In this document: in pieces, positions 55,570 through 63,328 of the stretch
How positions within the stretch are numbered: the stretch's first letter is position 1
Layout: each line of letters starts with the position of its first letter
DNA from: Haliea sp.
Lineage (GTDB): Bacteria; Pseudomonadota; Gammaproteobacteria; Pseudomonadales; Halieaceae
DNA length: 64,000 nucleotides
Reading direction: 5' to 3'
Assembly: GCA_016704305.1 (NCBI GenBank)
Contig: JADJAL010000006.1
Coordinates: forward strand, 1 to 64,000
The notes under the pieces: model-generated
Databases searched by the model: none
What the model saw: only the letters and a program-made list of their open reading frames with translations
What the model was told of the DNA's origin: nothing
Made by a program: the position numbers and the translations under genes

Positions 55570-57339
55570 TTACCACTGGTCGCCCGACACGCCCATCACG
55601 CTTTCCTTGCCACTCGTGATATCCGACAGCAGCCAGCGGTTCTCCGGTAACAGCTTCTCAAAATAGAACTGCGCCGACGTCTGCTTGCCCTTGAACCAGG
55701 AATGGTTGCCCGCTCCGGATGCCATGCACTCTGTGGCCACCATTGCCATCCTGGACCAAAGGTAGGCGATAACGGTGAGCGCCATTAACCTCAGGTAGGG
55801 CGTCGCGGCGGCGGCAGCCTGCTCTGGGTCCTGTGGCCCGTGCGTGGCGATCCACAGCGTAGCCTCTTTTAGCGCCGCGATGCTGTCTTTCAGCGGGTCG
55901 GCAAATGGTGCGCCAGAATGTTGTTGCAGGTAATTGTCCAGAAGTTCGAACGGGGTATTGATCAAGCGTCCGCCCGCGAGGCTCAGCTTCCTGCCGACCA
56001 GATCCATCGCCTGGATACCGTTGGTGCCCTCGTAGATACGCGCAATCCGGCCATCCCTAACCAGTTGCTCCAGCGGCCAATCGGTGGTGAAACCCGAACC
56101 ACCGAGTACCTGCAATCCCATATTGGTATTGTTGAACCCCTCGTCGGTGAGGAACGCTTTCACGACCGGGGTGAGCAGTTGCACAAGATCATCCGCCGCC
56201 TGCCGCGCTGCGGCGTCCGGGTGCGCGACAGACAAGTCCAACTGATGCCCGGTAAACAGCGCCAGCGCGCGCATACCCTCATTCAACACCTTCTGGCGCA
56301 TCAGCATGCGTCGCACATCGGGTTGCACAATGATGGGGTCAGCCGGTCCATCGGGATTGGCTGGCCCCGCAGGAGAGCGACTCTGCAAGCGCTCATGGGC
56401 GAAGGCGAGACTCTCCTGGAACGCCATTTCCGCCAGCCCAAGCCCTTGCATGCCCACCATGAGCCGCGCCTCGTTCATCATGGTGAACATGGCTCGCATA
56501 CCATCGTTGGGTTCACCCACCAACCAACCGCGGGCGCCTTCGAAATTCATCACGCAGGTGGAGGAGCCCTTGATACCCATCTTATGCTCAAGTCCACCAC
56601 AGTAAACCGCATTGCGATCGCCGCTGTCGGGAAAGAACTTGGGTACGACGAACAGTGAGATACCCTTCGTGGTGTCGGGCATACCGGGCAGTTTGGCAAG
56701 TACAAGGTGCACGATGTTGTCGGCAAGATCATGCTCACCGCCGGTGATCCAGATCTTCGTGCCTTCGATGCTGTAGGTGCCGTCATCGTTGGGTGTGGCG
56801 CGGGTGCGAATCAAACCGAGGTCAGTGCCGCACTGCGGTTCCGTGAGACACATGGTCCCCGTCCACTCGCCACTGACCAGGCGCGGTAAATAAATGTCCT
56901 GCAGCCTGGAGTCTCCGTGGCTGTACAGGGCACTGATAGCACCGTGGCTAAGCCCGGCGTACATGCCCAACGACAGGTTGGTCGAACACACCATCTCGTC
57001 GACGATAAATTTCAGCACATGGGGCAGGCCCTGCCCGCCAAAGCGAACCGGCGCATCGAGGCTGGTCCAGCCAGCCTGGGCAAATTGCTGATAGGCCTCC
57101 CTGAATCCCTGTGGCGTTGAGACAGCGCGCGTCTGGGCGTCAAACGAGCATCCCTGCACATCTCCGACTTTGTTGGTAGGTTGCAGGACATCGGCCGCAA
57201 AACTCCCCATTGCTTCCATGATGGCCACCAGAACATCCGGCGTAGCCTCCTGGTATTTCTCCATGCCCTGCAACTCGTCTGCATGCAGAACATCGAACAG
57301 CAAGAACTTCATATCGGTAATGGGAGCGTGGAAACGCAT
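55570..57339 (-). CDS. Acyl-CoA dehydrogenase, long form
   Basis: 589 aa, the long class with an extra C-terminal domain (common in fadE-type proteobacterial enzymes with 3-methylmercaptopropionyl-CoA dehydrogenase-like layout, DmdC-like). MCLTEPQCGTDLGLIRTRA and WITGGEHDLADNIVHLVLAK hold FAD and substrate contacts; YEGTNGIQAMDLVGRKL carries the expected catalytic glutamate. The gene is intact. The exact acyl-CoA is uncertain. Confidence 0.88.
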   Translation of the reverse strand: MRFHAPITDMKFLLFDVLHADELQGMEKYQEATPDVLVAIMEAMGSFAADVLQPTNKVGDVQGCSFDAQTRAVSTPQGFREAYQQFAQAGWTSLDAPVRFGGQGLPHVLKFIVDEMVCSTNLSLGMYAGLSHGAISALYSHGDSRLQDIYLPRLVSGEWTGTMCLTEPQCGTDLGLIRTRATPNDDGTYSIEGTKIWITGGEHDLADNIVHLVLAKLPGMPDTTKGISLFVVPKFFPDSGDRNAVYCGGLEHKMGIKGSSTCVMNFEGARGWLVGEPNDGMRAMFTMMNEARLMVGMQGLGLAEMAFQESLAFAHERLQSRSPAGPANPDGPADPIIVQPDVRRMLMRQKVLNEGMRALALFTGHQLDLSVAHPDAAARQAADDLVQLLTPVVKAFLTDEGFNNTNMGLQVLGGSGFTTDWPLEQLVRDGRIARIYEGTNGIQAMDLVGRKLSLAGGRLINTPFELLDNYLQQHSGAPFADPLKDSIAALKEATLWIATHGPQDPEQAAAAATPYLRLMALTVIAYLWSRMAMVATECMASGAGNHSWFKGKQTSAQFYFEKLLPENRWLLSDITSGKESVMGVSGDQW

Positions 57340-57386
57340 GATGGTGCCTCAGGTGTTTAACAGTTGTTGTCGCAATATCCGAACAG

Positions 57387-57704
57387 TCACGCCTCGCTGT
57401 CCAACTTCCACACACAGCGCGAGGCTTGGTTCAATGACCTGGTCGCCGCTTCAGCAGCGACCAATCTTTTTTCCCCCTCCCTGAAGACAGCGACGGTGAA
57501 CGCCACGCCGCCAAAAATCAGCACATGTGCCATCCATACAACTCCGAAGTGAAAGATGGAGAGGAACGACAGGCTAAACACCATGCTCCACATCCATCCC
57601 AAGACCTGCATGAAATAGTGCTGGGAGGCCAGATCAAGATGCCGCATCGGATTGTGCCGGCTGTCCATCACCAATGACCAAATATCCACAATGAAGTGTT
57701 TCAT
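57387..57704 (-). CDS. Small membrane protein
   Basis: 105 aa. Two hydrophobic segments (FMQVLGWMWSMVFSLSFLSIF and VVWMAHVLIFGGVAFTVAVF) are followed by a basic/acidic tail (REGEKRLVAAEAATRS). MKHFIVDIWSLVMDSRHNPM precedes them. The layout suits a real small membrane protein, possibly 2TM-domain-like, but no family is assigned. It is upstream of the acyl-CoA dehydrogenase by 47 bases on the same strand. Confidence 0.55.
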   Translation of the reverse strand: MKHFIVDIWSLVMDSRHNPMRHLDLASQHYFMQVLGWMWSMVFSLSFLSIFHFGVVWMAHVLIFGGVAFTVAVFREGEKRLVAAEAATRSLNQASRCVWKLDSEA

Positions 57705-57764
57705 CTAAAGTTTCCTCGATTAATCTGTCACACGGATACGTTCGCTTTCGCTAAACGGTTCACC

Positions 57765-57867
57765 AATCAAGGGGTCAGAGTTCTTGAATCAAGAGGTGAG
57801 GGTTGGATGGCAATCAAGGGGTCAGAGTGCTTGATTAGATTGAATCAAGCACTCTGACCCCTTGATT
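57765..57867. repeat. Three RAYT-type palindromes, two forming a 25-bp perfect hairpin
   Basis: Copies at 57765-57787 (forward), 57812-57836 (forward) and 57843-57867 (reverse complement). The last two are exact complements with a 6-base AGATTG spacer. The group lies between the small membrane protein and the MarR gene. Confidence 0.85.
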
Positions 57868-57886
57868 GCTTGAGTGGAGAAAGCGC

Positions 57887-58267
57887 CTATTTCAAGGCGT
57901 CCCGGAACAGTTCAATTGCATGGTCGAAGAAGTCTTCGAGCCTGCGCTTGAGTTCCGGGGAGAGCGCAATCAGTTTGGCGCGGCCATCACTCGGGTCTTG
58001 CAGTTCAACGAGCAGGCCCTTGGCAATGGCATTGTCGAGATACTTCTTGGCAGTCTGCGGGCTTAAATGGCGCATAAGGAGCAGTGCTTCCTGTTTGCGC
58101 AGAGGCTGTTCGGCTGACCACAGGCCGGTGTACAAATCCGAATAGTTGATATCCAGAATGTCCTTGTCCTGCAGGAAACGCACCCATGCGCTGTCCATGC
58201 TGTTCAAGGCCGTTACAAACTGGTGGCGCTGATGGTGGCGTTCGGCTGCTTTCATCGCTTTATTCAT
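57887..58267 (-). CDS. MarR family transcriptional regulator
   Basis: 126 aa. The winged helix is seen in LRKQEALLLMRHLSPQTAKKYLDNAIAKGLLVELQDPSDGRAKLIALSPEL, where DPSDGRAKLIALS is the wing with its conserved Asp/Arg. The protein is shorter than most MarR proteins (about 140). It is divergent from the desaturase-SDR-creatininase operon with 137 bases between, which makes that operon its likely target. Ligand unknown. Confidence 0.85.
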   Translation of the reverse strand: MNKAMKAAERHHQRHQFVTALNSMDSAWVRFLQDKDILDINYSDLYTGLWSAEQPLRKQEALLLMRHLSPQTAKKYLDNAIAKGLLVELQDPSDGRAKLIALSPELKRRLEDFFDHAIELFRDALK

Positions 58268-58330
58268 ATTCTTCCTGACCGGTATCCTGTCTTATCTGAG
58301 CACAAAACAATAAATAAAACTATAAATAAA

Positions 58331-58366
58331 AATACTAGTAAAATTGTATGTAATATAGTTAGTATT
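58331..58366. promoter_or_regulatory. AT-rich inverted repeat in the MarR/desaturase intergenic region
   Basis: AATACTA (58331-58337) and TAGTATT (58360-58366) are exact inverted repeats in the A/T-rich space between the MarR and desaturase genes, just upstream of the latter. A candidate MarR operator by position and symmetry only. Confidence 0.35.
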
Positions 58367-58404
58367 GGCCTTGCAGAAGTATCGCAGCGCGAGGAATTCC
58401 GGCC

Positions 58405-59439
58405 ATGGCATCCCAGACATCGAAATCCCATTCGACATTTTGGCGCCACGACGACGGAGCAGTGCCCAATCTGCTCGCCTTCGGCTATATAGCGGCGTCG
58501 CATGTCGGCGGCATCGCGCTGCTGGCGGTGGGGCATCCGCTGGCGTGGCTGATGGGCGTGTTGCTGCTGGGGCATTCACTGGTAATCGCGGCCTATATGA
58601 TTCACGACTGTGCCCATATGGCCGTTTTTCGCAGCCGTCGGGCCACCCTTGTCACGGGAGAAATACTGTCGTGGCTCTGCGGATCTGCCTATGCCCCGAT
58701 CGGGCGCATCGTCCGCATTCATATGCGCCACCATGTCGATAGAGCTGATCTCGCCTTGTTTGATCCGCGTGTTTTTCTCGCTGGCACGTCGGCCTTGTTG
58801 CGCCGTTTGGTCTACATGGCGGAGTGGTGCTACATCCCGGCGGTGGAACTGATAATGCACTACCAGATCGTCGTGCGGCCCTTTACCGACAAAGCCTTCG
58901 CGGCAGATCGTTTGCGCGTGATTGTGATGGGGGCGAGCCGCATCGCATTTTTCACCGTGATTTTCATGCTCAGCCCCTGGGCGCTGCTGGGCTATGCGGT
59001 GGCCTACATGGTGTTTCTGACGGCGCTGTTTGTGGCCGATGCCTATGCGCACACCTATGAGTTCTTCCTGGTTGCGGATGTCAACGAGAAGGTGTCGCGC
59101 GAAGGGCGTGGGGAAGACGATTATGACAAGCACCACACCTATTCAAACCTCATTTCAGAACGTTGGCCTTGGATGAATCTGCTGAATTTAAATTTTGGTT
59201 ACCACTCCGTACATCACGACCGTCCGGCCACTCCGTGGTACCGCCTGCCGGAAGTGCACCGGCGGACGTATGCGGCGAACGCCCCGCAGGTGCTGCCGTA
59301 CAGGGAATTATGGCGCTCCTTTCATACCAATCGCCTGAAGCGTATTGAAGCGCTGGATGCAGGCGACGTTGGCTCGGGGCCCGGTCGTGCCGATGGATTT
59401 CTCGGCGTGCACGGCGTCTCCTTCCTGACCGTGGTGTGA
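58405..59439 (+). CDS. Fatty acid desaturase family membrane protein
   Basis: 344 aa with GAGGA upstream. Three histidine boxes for the di-iron centre are present: HDCAH (67-71), HMRHH (106-110) and HSVHH (about 268-272). Several membrane segments lie between. It inserts a double bond or hydroxyl into a lipid or carotenoid-like substrate. Next to it is an SDR gene 3 bases away; the two probably act in sequence. A MarR gene is divergent. Confidence 0.88.
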   Translation: MASQTSKSHSTFWRHDDGAVPNLLAFGYIAASHVGGIALLAVGHPLAWLMGVLLLGHSLVIAAYMIHDCAHMAVFRSRRATLVTGEILSWLCGSAYAPIGRIVRIHMRHHVDRADLALFDPRVFLAGTSALLRRLVYMAEWCYIPAVELIMHYQIVVRPFTDKAFAADRLRVIVMGASRIAFFTVIFMLSPWALLGYAVAYMVFLTALFVADAYAHTYEFFLVADVNEKVSREGRGEDDYDKHHTYSNLISERWPWMNLLNLNFGYHSVHHDRPATPWYRLPEVHRRTYAANAPQVLPYRELWRSFHTNRLKRIEALDAGDVGSGPGRADGFLGVHGVSFLTVV

Positions 59440-59442
59440 CAG

Positions 59443-60186
59443 ATGACGTTCTCCGGGAAGACCGTGTTAGTTACCGGCGCAACCAGTGGCATCGGTCGTG
59501 CCACCGCTGAAGCCTTCCTGCGCGAAGGTGCAATCGTGGGTGTCAATCACCTGGGGCAGTCGCAGCTGTTTGCCGCGATGGCGGAAGCTCTGCGAGAACT
59601 GCCGGGGCAGCTCCTTGAGTTGGAAGCCGATGTGAGCAATGGCACCGCTGTGCAGGAGATGATCAACTTGCTGATTGCACGCACAGGGCGTATCGATGTG
59701 CTGGTGAACAACGCGGGCATCTCGCAAATCAAACCCTTTCTGGAGACCAGCGAAGAGGACTGGGACAGGATTATCGACACCGATCTAAAATCGGTCTTTC
59801 TCTGTTGCCGTGCGGCGATACCGCATTTGCTGGAGCGGGGCGGGTCGATAGTCAATGTTGCATCCGAACTTGCGCTGAGTGGGCGGGCGCGTTTTGGTCC
59901 GTATACGGCTGCCAAGGGTGGGGTCATCAGCCTCACGCGGTCGCTGGCGCGCGAGTTTGCGCCGACAATACGCGTCAACGCCGTCGCGCCGGGGCCGACG
60001 CGCACGCCGATGCTCGATAGCGAAGCCCTCGTTCCAGGGCACTCCGAAGACCCCGGTGATATTCCCCTGGGCCGCTTTGCACAGCCGCAAGAGATTGCCG
60101 AGAGCATTGTGTTTCTCGCGTCGTCCCGGGCGAGCTATTTTTGTGGCGATATCATCAGCCCGAACGGTGGCGCGGTGATGCGTTGA
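59443..60186 (+). CDS. Short-chain dehydrogenase/reductase (FabG-like)
   Basis: 247 aa. TGATSGIGRATAEAF, NNAG, a Ser in VNVASELALSG, YTAAKGG (catalytic Tyr/Lys), and PGPTRTPML match classical 3-oxoacyl-ACP-reductase-like SDRs. The C-terminal FCGDIISPNGGAVM is the family end. It is in the operon with the desaturase and the creatininase-like gene, so an alcohol or keto product of the desaturase step is a plausible substrate. Confidence 0.88.
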   Translation: MTFSGKTVLVTGATSGIGRATAEAFLREGAIVGVNHLGQSQLFAAMAEALRELPGQLLELEADVSNGTAVQEMINLLIARTGRIDVLVNNAGISQIKPFLETSEEDWDRIIDTDLKSVFLCCRAAIPHLLERGGSIVNVASELALSGRARFGPYTAAKGGVISLTRSLAREFAPTIRVNAVAPGPTRTPMLDSEALVPGHSEDPGDIPLGRFAQPQEIAESIVFLASSRASYFCGDIISPNGGAVMR

Positions 60187-60212
60187 AATGAGACGGGTGA
60201 TCGGGAGATGAC

Positions 60213-61022
60213 ATGATTGAAGCTGGCTGTGTTCAAGCTGACGATAGGCAAGCAGGCTATGCCCATCGACGGATCGACCTGATGTCGTGGACGACCTATC
60301 GGGATCGCCTGCTCGACGACCCGATTATATTCCTGCCAGTGGGCGCGCTGGAGCAGCACGGGCCGCATTTGCCGATGGGCTGCGATGCCATTCTTGCTGC
60401 GGCGATAACGGCGCGGGTGGCCGAAGCGCTCGATGGCTTGCAACTGCCAGCTTTGACGTATGGCTACAAGTCGCAGGCGCGCAGCGGGGGTGGGCAGACA
60501 TTTCCCGGGACCACCAGCCTCGATGGTGCGACGCTGACGTCGTTGGTGCGCGACATTATCCGCGAAGTGGCGCGGCACGGAGGGCGTCGCATTGCGATTG
60601 TGAATGGGCATGTCGAGAACCAGTGGTTTCTGACGGAAGGTATTGATCTTGCATTGCGTGAGCTTGCGTCAAGCAACCGTCAGATGCAGATCGTACGATG
60701 CGAATACTGGAATTACACGCCCCAGGCTATTCTCAAGGGCATTTTTGCAGGCGCGTTTCCCGGTGTCGATCTTGAACACGCCGCGCTGCTTGAAACCTCC
60801 ATGATGCTGGCCTTGCATCCGGAACTGGTTGCGATGGACGCCATTCCGGAAGATGCGACCGGGCAGTTTCCTGCGCATGACAGCTACCCGCACCACAGCC
60901 GCGGCGTGCCTGAATCCGGCGTGCTTGCGCCAGCGCGGGCGGCCACGGCAGCTGTCGGTATCACCTTGATAGATAGCACCGTCGCAGAAATGGTCAGCGC
61001 GCTGGCTCGAGAATTTGCCTGA
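60213..61022 (+). CDS. Creatininase family protein
   Basis: 269 aa with GGGAG upstream. FLPVGALEQHGPHLPMGCDA (Glu47, His49 and Asp58) is the metal-binding start of the creatininase fold; GGGQTFPGTTSLDGATL and IVNGHVENQWFL are the next conserved motifs. These enzymes hydrolyse cyclic or linear amides. The mycofactocin-associated member MftE belongs to the same family, but no mycofactocin gene is nearby. It is the last gene of the desaturase operon; its 3' end overlaps the convergent carotenoid oxygenase. Confidence 0.85.
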   Translation: MIEAGCVQADDRQAGYAHRRIDLMSWTTYRDRLLDDPIIFLPVGALEQHGPHLPMGCDAILAAAITARVAEALDGLQLPALTYGYKSQARSGGGQTFPGTTSLDGATLTSLVRDIIREVARHGGRRIAIVNGHVENQWFLTEGIDLALRELASSNRQMQIVRCEYWNYTPQAILKGIFAGAFPGVDLEHAALLETSMMLALHPELVAMDAIPEDATGQFPAHDSYPHHSRGVPESGVLAPARAATAAVGITLIDSTVAEMVSALAREFA

Positions 61023-62529
61023 CAGCATAGAGTTCTTCCCCGCGCGCCCAGGTCGCATGAAACCCGAAGGGCACGCGCTGCGGCAGGCGCACGCGCGCCA
61101 CAGGCCCCTTTGCAATATCGGTCGCGTCGAACACCAGGCAGTTTGAGGTCCAGTCCTTGCTGTCGGTGACCAGCGTGATGACATAGCCATCGTCTTCTGC
61201 GCAGCTGCGATCAGCGCCGGGTTTTGGCGCAAACACCGCCTCGCTGCCAAAGACGCCAACACCATAGTCCCACTGGGAGCTCCGCCCGGTGTCGTTGTCG
61301 TACTTCACCAGCGCGGTGAAGCGCAGTGTGTGGCCGCCCTCGTGCAGCAGGGGAATCCTCTGGTGGTAGGCGTACCTGCTGCGCACCCCGTGGAAGAGGG
61401 GATTGGACTTGTTGAATTCCGTGTTGAGGTCGTCGATATCACCCTCGCGCACTTCCCCTGTTTTGAGGTTGAAGCGCCAGCGGTAGGCGTTCGCCTCCAG
61501 TCGCATATACGCCAGCATGGAGGCGAGCTTGCCTTCGCCGGCCTGCGCATCGGGCATGGGATTCAGCGAGCGGCAGCCGTCCATCACCACCCAGTCATCC
61601 TCTTCCCAGCAGTTGGTGACGTGCAGGATGTAACAGGGCTGGCATTCAAACCAACGCACGTCCGCGCTCTGCCCACGGCGTGGAATGATGCCGAATCGCG
61701 TGGGTATATCGCGATGAAAGGTCAGTACACGGTAACCGTGCTTGCGCAGCACATTCATGTCATGGAAGAAGGGGAGGTCGTGTACCACGGCGTAGTGCTG
61801 CGTGAATCCGATATCGTGGGGTAGCCGCGGCCCCGGAAGATCGATTGCAACCTCATGCAACAGGTTGCCGCGGGCATCGGCCACGCCGTAGGTCATGTAG
61901 GGCGGTTCATCACCGTAGTCAAAGAACAACAGCTCGCCGTTGCTCGCATCGACCTTGGCGTGAGCAGACATGCGCGTCTGCGCCCTGCCATGCAGGTTAA
62001 AATGCCCTTTTGTCCGCAGGTCATTGCCGTCGAGGCGATACGGGTCGCCCGCGTTGTACCAGAGCGCTACCAGGTCGCCGGCATACCACAACACGTCGGT
62101 GTTTGCGGTGTCCTTGATGCCGAAGCGGGAGATGTTGTAGTCGAAGGGGCCCATCACACCCGGAGAAATGGATTTACCTGAAGCCAGCTCCTGCGCCAAC
62201 GCAGCGGTCTGCACATGGCGATTGCGGTAGCTGGCCTTGCCATCACGAAAATACACGCCATGCACCATGCCATCGCCATCAAACGGGTGATGCCGATTGC
62301 GCGGTTGGAAGCGCGGGTTAGGGCCATTGCGAAAATACGCGCCGACGAGGTCCGCGGGCAGTTCACCGCTGACAGGCAGGTTGTCGACGTGCATTTCGTT
62401 GAGCGTCGGTGCATAAACACCGTGCAGGTAGGGATTGTCCAGCGTGTAGATCCAGTCGGGCGTGTCAGCAAGCTGACTGACCGGTCCCAGGCATCGCTCA
62501 GTAATGGAATATTCGCGGAACAAGGCCAT
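60994..62529 (-). CDS. Carotenoid oxygenase family protein
   Basis: 511 aa from the ATG at 62529 (AGGAG upstream). FRNGPNPRFQPRN and FDGDGMVHGVYF are hallmarks. Iron ligands appear in order in SAHAKVDASNG, LPHDIGFTQHYAV, ILHVTNCWEEDD and FHATW. It has extra loops relative to the other two paralogues. Its end overlaps the creatininase gene by 29 bases. The substrate is unknown, but a desaturase, SDR and carotenoid oxygenase side by side suggest polyene or isoprenoid chemistry. Confidence 0.9.
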   Translation of the reverse strand: MALFREYSITERCLGPVSQLADTPDWIYTLDNPYLHGVYAPTLNEMHVDNLPVSGELPADLVGAYFRNGPNPRFQPRNRHHPFDGDGMVHGVYFRDGKASYRNRHVQTAALAQELASGKSISPGVMGPFDYNISRFGIKDTANTDVLWYAGDLVALWYNAGDPYRLDGNDLRTKGHFNLHGRAQTRMSAHAKVDASNGELLFFDYGDEPPYMTYGVADARGNLLHEVAIDLPGPRLPHDIGFTQHYAVVHDLPFFHDMNVLRKHGYRVLTFHRDIPTRFGIIPRRGQSADVRWFECQPCYILHVTNCWEEDDWVVMDGCRSLNPMPDAQAGEGKLASMLAYMRLEANAYRWRFNLKTGEVREGDIDDLNTEFNKSNPLFHGVRSRYAYHQRIPLLHEGGHTLRFTALVKYDNDTGRSSQWDYGVGVFGSEAVFAPKPGADRSCAEDDGYVITLVTDSKDWTSNCLVFDATDIAKGPVARVRLPQRVPFGFHATWARGEELYAVRQILEPAR

Positions 62530-62727
62530 GAGACTCTCCTGCCGGCCATGGATCAACTGTTCGGGAGTCTAGCACTGAGCGTCTCGCGACCACCACACGG
62601 CCATTACGCAAGAATAAAAACAGGATTGACTGTTTTAATCAAATGGGCTATCAAGACGGCAACACATCCGCCGTGGCGCACCGCTCGCCGCAAATTCCGC
62701 AATTCCATGATCCCGAGAGTCCATGAT

Positions 62728-63285
62728 ATGACCGAGCAAGCCGTAAATTACGACGACGTGAAACAGTACCGGCTGGACCCGGAGCGGGAACAGGAACTGC
62801 TCAGGACGGGCGGCGAATGCACCTTTATCTGGGCCAATAAATCCGGTCATCCGCTGGGTGTCACCACGGCCTATGTCGCAGTGAAGGGCAAGATATGGAT
62901 GACGGCAACGCGGGAGCGGGTGCGCATCAAGGCGATCGCCCGCGACGGGCGTTCGTCGGTGGTGATCACCAGCAAGGGCACGCCGATGGGCGGCGGCAAG
63001 ACGGTGACCTACAAGGGCCATACCGTGATTCACGATGACGATGAGACCAAACAGTGGATGTATAAACTGCTGGCCGGCGGCATCGCCAGCGCCGGCGAGC
63101 AGGACAAGGACAATGCTTTTACCGCGGGGATCGACCCGCAGATGTTCATTCGCTTCCTGGATACGCCGGAGCGCATCGTGCTGGAGTTCACGCCCGAAAT
63201 GTCGATACCCTTCGATGGCGACAAGATGGCCAGGGCCACCGACCAGGCATACGCCGAGTTTGCCGCGCAGGATGCCAAAAAATAG
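62728..63285 (+). CDS. PPOX-class split-barrel flavin/F420-binding protein
   Basis: 185 aa from the ATG at 62728 (GAGAG upstream). GGECTFIWANKSGHPLGVTT and KIWMTATRERVRIKAIARDG match the pyridoxamine-phosphate-oxidase-like family of F420- or FMN-dependent reductases. The second half has GGGIASAGEQ and EFTPEMSIPFD. It is upstream of an acetyl-CoA hydrolase/transferase gene on the same strand (43-base gap). The cofactor is untested. Confidence 0.78.
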   Translation: MTEQAVNYDDVKQYRLDPEREQELLRTGGECTFIWANKSGHPLGVTTAYVAVKGKIWMTATRERVRIKAIARDGRSSVVITSKGTPMGGGKTVTYKGHTVIHDDDETKQWMYKLLAGGIASAGEQDKDNAFTAGIDPQMFIRFLDTPERIVLEFTPEMSIPFDGDKMARATDQAYAEFAAQDAKK

Positions 63286-63328
63286 CGCAATATGCGCTTG
63301 TATCCTGTGCGCCCCGGAGGGACTTGCT

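Noticed and set aside
60213..61022. Mycofactocin locus, suggested by the creatininase-like gene
   Set aside because: No MftA precursor, MftC radical SAM or other mycofactocin gene is nearby; the family is broad.
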